64,000 nucleotides of DNA, from positions 62,001-126,000 of the forward strand of contig NZ_JBCMYF010000008.1 in the NCBI RefSeq assembly GCF_050483325.1, given 5' to 3'. Origin of the DNA: Bacillus_P idriensis_A. Its GTDB lineage: Bacteria; Bacillota; Bacilli; Bacillales; Bacillaceae. A program made the translations under genes and the position numbers. The notes below the pieces were generated by a model. That model was not told the origin of the DNA, did no database searches, and saw only the letters and a list, made by a program, of their open reading frames with translations. Shown in pieces: positions 6,949 through 15,603 of this stretch; the first letter of the stretch is position 1; every line of letters starts with the position of its first letter.

Positions 6949-9024
6949 ATGTCGGATTTTTTAGTGATTGTTGAATCGCCGGCAAAAGCGAAAACAATCG
7001 AACGATATCTAGGGAAAAAATATAAGGTGAAAGCTTCAATGGGGCATGTCCGCGATTTACCGAGAAGTCAGATCGGCGTGGACACTGAGGGGAATTACGA
7101 ACCAAAATATATTACGATTCGGGGAAAAGGGCCAGTACTTAAAGAATTAAAAACAGCAGCAAAAAAAGCGAAAAAAGTTTATCTCGCAGCTGACCCGGAT
7201 CGCGAAGGGGAAGCTATTGCATGGCACCTGGCTCATAGTCTGGACGTTGATGTATTGTCAGACTGCCGAGTCGTTTTCAATGAGATTACTAAGGATGCCA
7301 TCAAAGAATCATTTAAACATCCGCGCCCAATCAACATGGATTTAGTCGATGCTCAGCAGGCTAGACGGATTCTCGACAGATTAGTCGGTTACAAAATCAG
7401 CCCGATTCTCTGGAAAAAAGTTAAAAAGGGCTTAAGTGCAGGCCGTGTTCAGTCTGTAGCAGTCCGTTTGATTATTGACCGCGAGAAAGAAATAAAAGCG
7501 TTTATTCCGGAAGAATACTGGACAATCGAAAGTCAATTTCTAAAAGACAAGGATTTGTTTGATGGCGCCTTTTTTGGAATTAATGGAAAAAAAGCGGAAT
7601 TAAAAACCGAAGATGATGTTAAAGCAGTCCTAAATAAAATCAAAGGCAATCATTTCACAGTCACAAATGTTTCAAAAAAGGAACGAAAACGCAATCCCGC
7701 GGTGCCATTTACTACCTCTACATTACAGCAGGAAGCAGCCCGCAAATTGAATTTCAGAGCGAAAAAAACAATGATGATTGCCCAGCAGTTATATGAGGGA
7801 ATGGACCTTGGAAAAGAAGGAACAATCGGTCTGATTACTTATATGCGTACAGACTCTACAAGAATTTCTGAAACAGCTCAGCAAGAAGCATATACTTTCA
7901 TCGAGCAGAAGTACGGCAAAGAATTTACGAACACAGCAAAGAAAGCTGCAAAGAAAAATTCAAATACGCAGGATGCTCATGAGGCGATCCGTCCTACTTC
8001 AACGTTGAAAGACCCTGCTTCTTTAAAGGAATTTTTAAGCCGGGATCAGCTCCGTTTGTACAAATTGATCTGGGAACGATTTGTGGCAAGTCAAATGGCA
8101 TCAGCGGTACTGGATACAATGAGCGTGGATTTAAATAATAATGATGTTATGTTCAGAGCGAATGGCTCCAAAATTAAATTTCCCGGCTTTATGAAAGTGT
8201 ATGTCGAAGGAAATGATGATGGAGTGGAAGAGAAGGACCGCATGCTTCCGGATCTGCAAAATGGAGATGTGGTATATTCTAAAGATATCGAACCAGCTCA
8301 GCATTTTACTCAGCCGCCTCCGCGCTATACAGAGGCAAGACTAGTGAAAACGCTTGAAGAACTTGGAATAGGCAGACCGTCTACGTACGCGCCTACACTT
8401 GATACCATTCAGAAAAGGGGCTATGTTGCCCTTGATAATAAACGGTTTATTCCGACTGAGCTTGGTGAGATTGTCCTTGAATTGATTATGGAATTTTTCC
8501 CGGAAATCATCAACGTTGAATTCACGGCTAAAATGGAAAGCAGTCTTGATGAAATTGAAGACGGGAATGTTTTATGGGTCAATATCATCGACGATTTCTA
8601 TAAAGATTTCGAAAAGCGCCTTGAAGTCGCTGAAAATGAAATGGAAGAAATCGAAATTAAAGATGAACCGGCTGGCGTTGACTGTGAAGAGTGCGGCAAC
8701 CCGATGGTCTTTAAGATGGGACGCTACGGAAAATTCATGGCATGCTCGAACTTCCCTGACTGCCGCAATACTAAACCGATTGTTAAAGAAATCGGTGTAC
8801 CATGTCCTAAGTGTGAAAAAGGGAATATCGTCGAAAGAAAATCAAAGAAACGCCGTATTTTTTATGGCTGTGATCAGTTTCCAGAATGTGACTTCCTATC
8901 ATGGGATAAACCGATTGCAAGATCGTGTCCAAAGTGTGATAATATGCTAGTTGAGAAAAAACTCAAAAAGGGCATGCAGGTACAGTGTGTGAACTGTGAT
9001 TATAAAGAAGAACAGCAAAAGTAA
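6949..9024 (+). CDS. topA: DNA topoisomerase I
   Basis: Type IA topoisomerase that relaxes negative supercoils and counters R-loops. The 691-aa protein starts with the TOPRIM domain (VESPAKAKTIERYLG; DPDREGEAIAWH). The nucleophilic tyrosine is Y298 in LITYMRTDSTRIS. Three C-terminal four-cysteine zinc ribbons follow (about residues 575-690: CEECG...C-x5-C, CPKCEKG...C-x5-C, CPKCD...C-x2-C). AAGGAGGA at 6935-6942 supports ATG 6949. A nine-pair hairpin begins at its stop codon, and trmFO follows at 9078. Confidence 0.98.
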   Translation: MSDFLVIVESPAKAKTIERYLGKKYKVKASMGHVRDLPRSQIGVDTEGNYEPKYITIRGKGPVLKELKTAAKKAKKVYLAADPDREGEAIAWHLAHSLDVDVLSDCRVVFNEITKDAIKESFKHPRPINMDLVDAQQARRILDRLVGYKISPILWKKVKKGLSAGRVQSVAVRLIIDREKEIKAFIPEEYWTIESQFLKDKDLFDGAFFGINGKKAELKTEDDVKAVLNKIKGNHFTVTNVSKKERKRNPAVPFTTSTLQQEAARKLNFRAKKTMMIAQQLYEGMDLGKEGTIGLITYMRTDSTRISETAQQEAYTFIEQKYGKEFTNTAKKAAKKNSNTQDAHEAIRPTSTLKDPASLKEFLSRDQLRLYKLIWERFVASQMASAVLDTMSVDLNNNDVMFRANGSKIKFPGFMKVYVEGNDDGVEEKDRMLPDLQNGDVVYSKDIEPAQHFTQPPPRYTEARLVKTLEELGIGRPSTYAPTLDTIQKRGYVALDNKRFIPTELGEIVLELIMEFFPEIINVEFTAKMESSLDEIEDGNVLWVNIIDDFYKDFEKRLEVAENEMEEIEIKDEPAGVDCEECGNPMVFKMGRYGKFMACSNFPDCRNTKPIVKEIGVPCPKCEKGNIVERKSKKRRIFYGCDQFPECDFLSWDKPIARSCPKCDNMLVEKKLKKGMQVQCVNCDYKEEQQK

Positions 9025-9049
9025 AGGTGAGCGAAGTCTTGCTCACCTT
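9024..9049 (+). terminator. Hairpin after topA, probable terminator
   Basis: AAGGTGAGC and GCTCACCTT form a perfect nine-pair stem around an eight-base loop. The tail (CTTTATGTGTTTT) is T-rich but broken, so termination may be partial. Confidence 0.6.
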
Positions 9050-9077
9050 CTTTATGTGTTTTATGGAGGTTGTATAG

Positions 9078-10382
9078 ATGAACATGAAAACAGTAAATGT
9101 AATTGGTGCCGGTCTTGCCGGCAGTGAAGCTGCATGGCAGCTGGCAAATCGCGGAGTCCATGTAAACCTGTATGAAATGAGGCCGGTTAAACAGACTCCT
9201 GCACATCACACAGATAAATTCGCAGAATTAGTCTGCAGCAACTCGCTTCGTTCAAATGGCCTAACGAATGCAGTTGGCGTTTTGAAAGAAGAAATGAGAT
9301 TGTTCGATTCAGTGATCATTAAATCTGCTGATGACTGTGCAGTTCCAGCTGGAGGCGCACTCGCAGTAGACCGTCATGAATTTGCAGCGCTCGTTACGGA
9401 TCGTGTGAAAGGGCACCCCAATGTAACTGTCATCACAGACGAAGTTACTGAAATTCCGGCTGGTCCGACGATTATTGCTACAGGACCGCTTACTTCAAAA
9501 GCATTATCTGAGCAATTAAAGGCACTTACGGGTGAAGAATATCTTTATTTCTATGACGCTGCTGCCCCTATCCTTGAAAAAGACAGCATTGACATGGACA
9601 AGGTGTACTTGAAGTCCCGCTATGATAAGGGAGAAGCAGCATACTTAAACTGTCCGATGACAGAAGAAGAGTTTGATCGTTTTTATGATGCGCTTGTTGA
9701 AGCCGAAACAGTTCCTCTCAAAGAATTTGAAAAGGAAATTTTCTTTGAAGGCTGCATGCCGATTGAAGTTATGGCAAAACGCGGGAAAAAGACAATGCTT
9801 TTCGGCCCGCTTAAACCAGTCGGATTAGAAGATCCAAAGACTGGAAAAAGACCTCATGCGGTCGTTCAGCTCAGGCAGGATGATGCTGCAGGCACACTTT
9901 ATAACATTGTCGGTTTTCAGACACATTTAAAATGGGGTCCTCAAAAAGAAGTACTGAAGCTGATCCCGGGTTTAGAGAATGCAGAGATTGTCAGATACGG
10001 TGTGATGCACAGGAATACCTTCATTAATTCTCCTAAAATGCTGAAGCCGACTTATCAGTATAAAGAGAGAGAGGATCTGTTTTTTGCAGGTCAAATGACA
10101 GGCGTTGAAGGCTATGTAGAATCTGCTGCTTCAGGCTTATTAGCAGGCATCAATGCTGCTAATTACGTTTTGGGCGAAGAAATGCTTGTCCTTCCTCATG
10201 AGACAGCAATGGGAAGCATGGCAAGATATATTACAACAGCAAATCCTGACAATTTCCAGCCGATGAATGCGAATTTTGGCATATTTGCAGAGCTTCCGGA
10301 GCGTATAAAAAATAAAAAAGAACGCTACGAAAGATACGCAAACAGAGCGATAGAAACAATTCAAAAAATTTCGAAAAAATAA
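9078..10382 (+). CDS. trmFO: tRNA (uracil-54-C5)-methyltransferase, folate/FAD-dependent
   Basis: TrmFO makes 5-methyluridine at position 54 of tRNA, using methylene-tetrahydrofolate and FAD rather than S-adenosylmethionine. The 434-aa protein opens with the FAD-binding GAGLAG motif (residues 10-15) and carries the CSNSLRSN motif near residue 50 and the conserved GCMPIEVMA segment near residue 230. Older annotation called it gid or gidA-like. ATG 9078 is preceded by GGAGG at 9065-9069. xerC follows after a spacer that is almost filled by a long stem-loop. Confidence 0.97.
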   Translation: MNMKTVNVIGAGLAGSEAAWQLANRGVHVNLYEMRPVKQTPAHHTDKFAELVCSNSLRSNGLTNAVGVLKEEMRLFDSVIIKSADDCAVPAGGALAVDRHEFAALVTDRVKGHPNVTVITDEVTEIPAGPTIIATGPLTSKALSEQLKALTGEEYLYFYDAAAPILEKDSIDMDKVYLKSRYDKGEAAYLNCPMTEEEFDRFYDALVEAETVPLKEFEKEIFFEGCMPIEVMAKRGKKTMLFGPLKPVGLEDPKTGKRPHAVVQLRQDDAAGTLYNIVGFQTHLKWGPQKEVLKLIPGLENAEIVRYGVMHRNTFINSPKMLKPTYQYKEREDLFFAGQMTGVEGYVESAASGLLAGINAANYVLGEEMLVLPHETAMGSMARYITTANPDNFQPMNANFGIFAELPERIKNKKERYERYANRAIETIQKISKK

Positions 10383-10395
10383 TAGAAATCATTTG

Positions 10396-10435
10396 CAAGG
10401 GCTGCTGAATGTGTGATAACATTTAGTAGCCCTTG
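10396..10435 (+). terminator. Long stem-loop between trmFO and xerC
   Basis: A stem of about 17 pairs forms between CAAGGGCTGCTGAATGT and ACATTTAGTAGCCCTTG, with two G-U pairs and a six-base loop. No T run follows; instead the xerC ribosome-binding site GAGGTG begins two bases later. It may be a terminator, a processing or stability element, or a control on xerC translation. Confidence 0.55.
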
Positions 10436-10447
10436 TGAGGTGTTAAG

Positions 10448-11356
10448 ATGGAAAATGTTAAGAATTCTTTAAGTTTGTTCGTAGAATATTTACAAATTGA
10501 GAAAAACTATTCACAATATACAATTGTGAATTATGTTGCTGATATAGAAGATTTTTTTATATTTATGAAGGAACAATCATTGATTGATCTTCAGCTCATT
10601 ACATATTCTGATACAAGATTATACTTAACTCAGCTGCATCAAAAAAATTTTGCCAGAAAAACAATTTCAAGAAAAATTTCCGCGTTAAGAAGTTTTTACA
10701 GGTTTCTTAACCGGGAGAAGATCGCATCAGAAAATCCTTTTGCAAGCGTCTCTCTTCCAAAAAAAGAACACAGACTCCCTCAGTTTCTGTATGAAAAAGA
10801 GCTCGAGCAGCTTTTCACGCTGTCAGATTCTGCAACTGCAGCCGGACAGAGAGATCAGGCGATTCTTGAAGTCTTATATGGCACTGGTATTAGGGTAAGC
10901 GAATTGTGTCAGATCAAGCTTACCGATCTTGATTTGCAGATTGGAACGGTCCTTGTAAACGGCAAAGGCGGAAAACAGCGCTATGTTCCCTTTGGAAGCT
11001 ATGCGCAGGATACATTGGAGCTGTATTTATCTTCAGGCAGAAAGCAGCTTCTTCTTAAAGAAAAACAAGCCGGTGATCATGATCATTTATTTGTAAATCA
11101 GCGCGGCGGCCCTTTGACAGTAAGGGGAGTCAGGCACATTCTGAATGAAATGATTAAGAAGACTTCTTCTACAATGAATATCAGCCCGCATATGTTCAGG
11201 CATACATTTGCAACACACCTTCTTAATGAAGGTGCTGATATGAGGAGTGTTCAGGAGCTTTTAGGTCATTCTCATTTATCTTCTACACAAATTTATACTC
11301 ATGTAACAAAAGATCATTTGCGGAACATCTATATGTCTCATCATCCGCGTGCATAA
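10448..11356 (+). CDS. xerC: Tyrosine recombinase XerC (CodV)
   Basis: Site-specific recombinase that with XerD resolves chromosome dimers at dif. The 302-aa protein has the N-terminal SAM-like DNA-binding domain (to about 95) and the catalytic domain with R149 (GTGIRVSEL), the lysine loop GKGGKQR, H248-x-x-R251, H274 and the nucleophile Y283. The gene is codV of the B. subtilis cod operon and here likewise precedes hslV, hslU and codY with short spacing. It is chromosomal housekeeping rather than an integrase of a mobile element. Confidence 0.96.
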   Translation: MENVKNSLSLFVEYLQIEKNYSQYTIVNYVADIEDFFIFMKEQSLIDLQLITYSDTRLYLTQLHQKNFARKTISRKISALRSFYRFLNREKIASENPFASVSLPKKEHRLPQFLYEKELEQLFTLSDSATAAGQRDQAILEVLYGTGIRVSELCQIKLTDLDLQIGTVLVNGKGGKQRYVPFGSYAQDTLELYLSSGRKQLLLKEKQAGDHDHLFVNQRGGPLTVRGVRHILNEMIKKTSSTMNISPHMFRHTFATHLLNEGADMRSVQELLGHSHLSSTQIYTHVTKDHLRNIYMSHHPRA

Positions 11357-11381
11357 AGAAAAAGAATACGGAGGTATTTGT

Positions 11382-11924
11382 ATGTCTCAATTTCATGCGA
11401 CGACCATCTTTGCTGTTCAGCATAACGGCAAGTGTGCGATGGCAGGCGACGGTCAAGTAACATTCGGCAATGCAGTTGTTATGAAGCATACTGCAAAAAA
11501 GGTGCGAAAACTATTTAACGGCAAGGTAATTGCAGGATTTGCCGGTTCAGTAGCAGATGCGTTCACTTTATTTGAAATGTTTGAAAGCAAGCTTGAAGAG
11601 TACAACGGAAACCTCCAGCGTGCAGCGGTCGAGCTTGCAAAGGAATGGCGCAGTGATAAAGTGCTCCGCAAGCTTGAGGCTATGCTTATCGTCATGAATG
11701 AGGACGATATTCTTCTCATTTCCGGTACCGGTGAAGTGATTGAACCTGATGATGGAATTTTAGCAATTGGATCTGGCGGAAATTACGCACTTTCAGCAGG
11801 AAGAGCTCTTAAAAGATATTCAGGAGAGACTCTGACAGCAAAAGAAATTGCAGAAGCAGCTCTTCAGATGGCCGGTGAAATTTGCGTTTATACAAATCTG
11901 AATATAACAGTAGAAGAGTTATAA
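11382..11924 (+). CDS. hslV: ATP-dependent protease proteolytic subunit HslV (ClpQ/CodW)
   Basis: Proteasome-like peptidase that forms a double ring and is fed by the unfoldase HslU. The 180-aa product contains the AGDGQVTFG, KVRKLFNGKVIAGFAGS and AIGSGGNYAL motifs of the family. As in B. subtilis CodW, the protein begins with Met-Ser and has about five residues before the TT-I segment where other HslV proteins start with the catalytic Thr, so an N-terminal Ser may be the nucleophile. An in-frame upstream start inside xerC lacks a ribosome-binding site; GGAGG (11370-11374) fits ATG 11382. Confidence 0.97.
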   Translation: MSQFHATTIFAVQHNGKCAMAGDGQVTFGNAVVMKHTAKKVRKLFNGKVIAGFAGSVADAFTLFEMFESKLEEYNGNLQRAAVELAKEWRSDKVLRKLEAMLIVMNEDDILLISGTGEVIEPDDGILAIGSGGNYALSAGRALKRYSGETLTAKEIAEAALQMAGEICVYTNLNITVEEL

Positions 11925-11943
11925 AGGGAGGAGTAATGATCAA

Positions 11944-13347
11944 ATGAAAGAAATGACGCCAAGACAAATTGTTGAACGATTGGATCAGTATATTGTTGGT
12001 CAGAAAGACGCAAAAAAAGCAGTTGCTGTAGCATTAAGAAACCGCTACCGAAGAAGCAGGCTGTCAGAAAACCTCCGTGATGAAGTAGTGCCTAAGAATA
12101 TTTTAATGATCGGACCTACAGGCGTAGGGAAAACAGAAATTGCAAGAAGAATCGCAAAACTTGTAGGAGCTCCTTTTATTAAAGTTGAAGCAACAAAATT
12201 CACTGAGGTCGGCTATGTGGGACGCGATGTTGAATCGATGGTCCGTGATCTTGTCGAAACATCTGTCCGTTTAGTCAAAGAAGAAAAAATGGCAGAAGTG
12301 AAATCCGCTGCTGAAGAAAATGCCAATAGAAGACTTGTAGAATTATTAGTTCCGGGCAAGAAAAAACAAACATCTTATAAGAACCCATTAGAAATGCTTT
12401 TTGGCGGTGCTCAAGGCAGCACCTCACAGGATCAAGATGACTATTCAGCGGAAGAGCAGTCTGTTGAAGAAAAAAGACGCAAAATGGCCCATCAGCTTGC
12501 TTTAGGCGAACTAGAGGACTATCACGTAACAGTGGAAGTTGAAGAACAGAATGCTTCCATGTTTGACATGCTTCAGGGATCGGGTATGGAACAAATGGGG
12601 ATGAATATGCAGGATGCTTTAAGCAGTTTCATGCCTAAAAAGAAGAAAAAACGCAAGCTCACAGTGCGCGAAGCACGTAAGGTTCTGACCAGTGAAGAAG
12701 CCCAAAAGCTGATCGACATGGATGATGTTACACAGGACGCTGTTATGCGCGCAGAGCAAATGGGCATCATTTTCATCGATGAAATTGACAAAATTGCCAA
12801 GAAGAATCAAGGCGGTTCTTCAGCAGATGTCTCACGAGAAGGCGTTCAGCGCGATATTCTGCCAATTGTTGAAGGATCAACCGTTGTAACAAAATATGGT
12901 TCTGTCAAAACAGATCATGTCCTATTTATAGCAGCAGGTGCATTCCATATTGCAAAACCTTCTGATTTAATTCCAGAGCTGCAGGGAAGATTCCCGATCC
13001 GCGTTGAACTGACAAAGTTAAACATCGAAGACTTCGTACGGATTTTAACTGAGCCAGACAATGCTTTGCTCAAGCAATATACTGCTTTATTGGAAACAGA
13101 AGGTATACAACTTGAATTTTCTGACGATGCTATTCGTAAGATTGCGGAAGTTGCATTCCAGGTTAATCAAGACACAGATAACATCGGGGCAAGAAGACTT
13201 CATACGATCCTTGAGAGGCTTCTAGAAGACCTTTCATTTGAAGCACCCGAAATTACACTGGATAAAATAGCGATTACACCTCAGTACGTTGAGGATAAAT
13301 TAAGCAAAATTGCTAAAAACAAAGACTTGAGTCAATTTATTTTATAA
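11944..13347 (+). CDS. hslU: ATP-dependent protease ATPase subunit HslU (ClpY/CodX)
   Basis: AAA+ unfoldase that partners HslV. The 467-aa protein has Walker A GPTGVGKT (57-64), an inserted intermediate domain (about 110-245) with Met- and Gln-rich segments, Walker B IIFIDEIDKI near residue 275, the sensor/arginine region ELQGRFPIRVEL, and the short C-terminal tail SQFIL that docks into HslV. AAGGGAGGAG at 11923-11932 precedes ATG 11944. It lies between hslV and codY, the order of the B. subtilis cod operon. Confidence 0.98.
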   Translation: MKEMTPRQIVERLDQYIVGQKDAKKAVAVALRNRYRRSRLSENLRDEVVPKNILMIGPTGVGKTEIARRIAKLVGAPFIKVEATKFTEVGYVGRDVESMVRDLVETSVRLVKEEKMAEVKSAAEENANRRLVELLVPGKKKQTSYKNPLEMLFGGAQGSTSQDQDDYSAEEQSVEEKRRKMAHQLALGELEDYHVTVEVEEQNASMFDMLQGSGMEQMGMNMQDALSSFMPKKKKKRKLTVREARKVLTSEEAQKLIDMDDVTQDAVMRAEQMGIIFIDEIDKIAKKNQGGSSADVSREGVQRDILPIVEGSTVVTKYGSVKTDHVLFIAAGAFHIAKPSDLIPELQGRFPIRVELTKLNIEDFVRILTEPDNALLKQYTALLETEGIQLEFSDDAIRKIAEVAFQVNQDTDNIGARRLHTILERLLEDLSFEAPEITLDKIAITPQYVEDKLSKIAKNKDLSQFIL

Positions 13348-13374
13348 TTACATATTTCCAGGAGGAACTTACTA

Positions 13375-14154
13375 ATGGCTTTATTGCAAAAAACAAGAAA
13401 AATCAATGCTATGCTTCAAAAGGCAGCAGGTAAACCAGTTAACTTCAAAGAAATGTCTGAGACATTAAGTGACGTTATCGAAGCAAATATTTTCGTCGTC
13501 AGCCGCCGCGGCAAACTTTTGGGATTTGCTATCAATCAGCAGATTGAAAACGAGCGCATGATTCAAATGCTTGAGGATCGCCAATTCCCGGAAGAATACA
13601 CTAAGAATTTGTTTAACGTGAATGAAACATCATCAAACCTTGATGTTTTCAGTGAATATACAGCTTTCCCTGTTGAGAACCGCGAGCTGTTCAAAAGCGG
13701 CTTGACTACAATTGTACCTATCATTGGAGGAGGAGAGCGTCTTGGCACGCTTATCTTAGCCCGTCTGCAGGCTCAATTTGAAGATGATGATCTAATCCTT
13801 GCAGAATATGGAGCAACTGTAGTTGGTATGGAAATCCTGCGTGAAAAAGCAGAAGAGATTGAAGATGAAGCAAGAAGCAAAGCAGTCGTTCAAATGGCAA
13901 TCAGCTCATTATCTTATAGTGAGCTAGAAGCAATCGAACACATTTTTGAAGAACTAAACGGCAATGAAGGCTTACTGGTTGCAAGTAAAATTGCTGACAG
14001 AGTAGGGATTACCCGTTCGGTTATCGTAAATGCACTCCGCAAACTTGAGAGTGCGGGTGTCATTGAATCGCGTTCACTAGGTATGAAAGGCACTTACATT
14101 AAAGTGTTGAATGATAAATTCTTGTTTGAACTTGAAAAATTAAAAACAAATTAA
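13375..14154 (+). CDS. codY: GTP- and branched-chain-amino-acid-sensing transcription regulator CodY
   Basis: Global repressor active when GTP and branched-chain amino acids are plentiful. The 259-aa protein has an N-terminal GAF ligand domain (about 1-155) and a C-terminal winged helix-turn-helix (ASKIADRVGITRSVIVNALRK, about 203-224). In B. subtilis CodY represses the fla/che operon, which here starts 287 bases downstream. AGGAGG at 13361-13366 precedes the start. A strong terminator follows. Confidence 0.98.
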   Translation: MALLQKTRKINAMLQKAAGKPVNFKEMSETLSDVIEANIFVVSRRGKLLGFAINQQIENERMIQMLEDRQFPEEYTKNLFNVNETSSNLDVFSEYTAFPVENRELFKSGLTTIVPIIGGGERLGTLILARLQAQFEDDDLILAEYGATVVGMEILREKAEEIEDEARSKAVVQMAISSLSYSELEAIEHIFEELNGNEGLLVASKIADRVGITRSVIVNALRKLESAGVIESRSLGMKGTYIKVLNDKFLFELEKLKTN

Positions 14155-14163
14155 CAATACGTT

Positions 14164-14200
14164 TACAAAAAAAGCACTTCTTTTGAAGTGCTTTTTTTGT
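14164..14200 (+). terminator. Intrinsic terminator of the xerC-hslVU-codY unit
   Basis: The A-rich left arm AAAAAAAGCACTTC pairs with GAAGTGCTTTTTTT across a short TTTT loop, giving a long stem whose right side is itself the T run. It may act in both directions. It separates codY from the motility operon. Confidence 0.9.
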
Positions 14201-14363
14201 TTTGCCGATCTTATTTATGTGTTTGAGTGTAAAAACTCCCATGACTATTAAATTATCGTGGTAAATAGTGTAAAATTACTAGGTAAAAAGAACTTAATAA
14301 AAAATAGATACAAATTCCGACCTTTTTTTACAAAACCTTCATAGACTTTAAGACTATTATTTC

Positions 14364-14392
14364 TTACAATTACAGTATGGATTTAACATAAT
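14364..14392 (+). promoter_or_regulatory. Predicted sigma-A promoter of the fla/che operon
   Basis: TTACAA (14364-14369) and CATAAT (14387-14392) are 17 bases apart. The start would be near 14399, placing the first transcribed bases on the dyad at 14400-14419. The rest of the spacer after the codY terminator (14201-14363) is AT-rich. I found no convincing sigma-D promoter (TAAA-N15-GCCGATAT) in it. Confidence 0.6.
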
Positions 14393-14399
14393 TCGACAA

Positions 14400-14419
14400 T
14401 ATACCATTCGAAAGGTATA
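14400..14419 (+). repeat. Inverted repeat at the fla/che transcription start
   Basis: TATACC-A-TTCGAA-A-GGTATA is a 20-base dyad, symmetric except for the two A positions. It begins about eight bases after the predicted -10 box and ends 21 bases before the flgB ATG. It could be an operator or a 5'-end hairpin of the mRNA. Confidence 0.6.
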
Positions 14420-14440
14420 AGGATTTTATGAGGGGACTAA

Positions 14441-14830
14441 ATGAAAATATTTTCTGAAACAATCAATTCACTTGAAAATGCTGTGAATCGTTCCGCGGTT
14501 AAGCAAAAAGTAATAAGTCAAAATATTGCCAACGTTGATACTCCAAATTATAAATCGAAAGAAATCACATTTAAACAATCATTAGATTCTGAAGTGAGCA
14601 GGCTACAAGCCACTAAGACAGATCAGCGTCATCTATCTTTCGGCTCAGGACAAGAATCCTATTTGATTAAATCTAAAGCGAACACGTCCTACCAGGCAAA
14701 CGGCAATAATGTTGACGTGGATCGGGAAATGTCTGACTTGGCTGAAAATCAAATTTACTACAATGCACTTATCGACCGTTTAAGCAGCAAATTTAATTCT
14801 CTCAAAACGGTGATTAGAGGAGGAAGCTGA
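14441..14830 (+). CDS. flgB: Flagellar basal-body rod protein FlgB
   Basis: Proximal rod subunit of the flagellar drive shaft, exported by the flagellar type III system. The 129-aa protein has the rod/hook N-terminal motif ISQNIANVDTPNYKSKEITF near residue 25 and a matching C-terminal helix. GAGGGGA at 14430-14436 precedes the ATG. First gene of the motility operon; flgC starts two bases after its stop. The first codons overlap a partial match to the CodY box (14448-14462). Confidence 0.97.
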   Translation: MKIFSETINSLENAVNRSAVKQKVISQNIANVDTPNYKSKEITFKQSLDSEVSRLQATKTDQRHLSFGSGQESYLIKSKANTSYQANGNNVDVDREMSDLAENQIYYNALIDRLSSKFNSLKTVIRGGS

Positions 14831-14832
14831 TT

Positions 14833-15285
14833 ATGAATATTTTCAGTCAGTTAAATACAACGGCTTCAGCTTTAACAGCACAAAGACTGCGGATGGATGT
14901 CATCTCATCGAACATGGCAAATGCAGATACTACAAGAGCGGTTTTTGAAAATGGGGAGTGGCAGCCTTACCGGCGCAAAACGGTCGTGACAGAGCCCGGC
15001 GGAAATACGTTTTTATCACACTTACATAGAGCGCAAGGGAAAGAGTCAAGTGAATTGTCAGGTGTAAAGGTCTCTGGAATCAGAGAGGACCGCACTCCTT
15101 TTAAACTTGTATATGACCCGGAACATCAGGATGCGAATGATCAAGGGTATGTAGAACTGCCGAATGTTGATCCTTTAAAGGAAATGGTTGATTTAATAAG
15201 CAGCACAAGGTCATATGAAGCAAATGTAACAGTTTTTAACGCTTCTAAAGATATGCTGATGAAAACATTAGAGCTTGGAAAGTAG
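14833..15285 (+). CDS. flgC: Flagellar basal-body rod protein FlgC
   Basis: Second rod subunit, 150 aa. It has the conserved N-terminal helix with MDVISSNMANADTTR and the C-terminal helix VDLISSTRSYEANVTVFNAS that pack as a coiled coil in the assembled rod. GAGGAGG ends the upstream flgB gene (14818-14824), so translation is probably coupled. Followed 12 bases later by fliE. Confidence 0.97.
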   Translation: MNIFSQLNTTASALTAQRLRMDVISSNMANADTTRAVFENGEWQPYRRKTVVTEPGGNTFLSHLHRAQGKESSELSGVKVSGIREDRTPFKLVYDPEHQDANDQGYVELPNVDPLKEMVDLISSTRSYEANVTVFNASKDMLMKTLELGK

Positions 15286-15297
15286 GTTTGAAGATCT

Positions 15298-15603
15298 ATG
15301 ATTAATGCCATTACACCCTTTCAGACCCAGAGTATTCAGGACAGTCAATCTCAGGTCGTTAAAAGCAGTAAACAGAATCAGGAAACTTCATTTTCCGATT
15401 TCCTGAATCAATCAATTAATGAAGTGAATTCCATGCAAATCAAATCAGATCAAATGACCGCTGCTTTAGCAGAAGGGAAAAATGTTCAATTGCAGGATGT
15501 CATGATTGCTGCTGAAAAGGCGAGTGTAACCATGCTTACAACAATTGAAATCAGAAATAAAGCAGTAGAAGCATATCAGGAAATGATGAGAATGCAAATA
15601 TAA
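15298..15603 (+). CDS. fliE: Flagellar hook-basal body complex protein FliE
   Basis: FliE joins the MS ring to the rod and is needed to open the export channel. The 101-aa protein has the typical FSDFLNQSINEVNSMQ helix and the C-terminal segment KASVTMLTTIEIRNKAVEAYQEMMRMQI that ends FliE proteins. Its start is preceded by a weak AGG at 15284-15286. The 81-base spacer to fliF holds an imperfect hairpin (about 15627-15665). Confidence 0.95.
   Translation: MINAITPFQTQSIQDSQSQVVKSSKQNQETSFSDFLNQSINEVNSMQIKSDQMTAALAEGKNVQLQDVMIAAEKASVTMLTTIEIRNKAVEAYQEMMRMQI

Noticed and set aside
8516..8950. Second + strand frame inside topA
   Set aside because: It overlaps the zinc-ribbon coding region of topA in another frame and shows no domain.
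10448..11356. Tyrosine recombinase as a sign of a mobile element
   Set aside because: It matches XerC, lies in the conserved cod operon and has no attachment sites or phage genes around it.
14204..14211. GCCGATCT resembling the -10 box of a sigma-D promoter before flgB
   Set aside because: There is no TAAA-like -35 element 15 bases upstream, and the site lies at the tail of the codY terminator.
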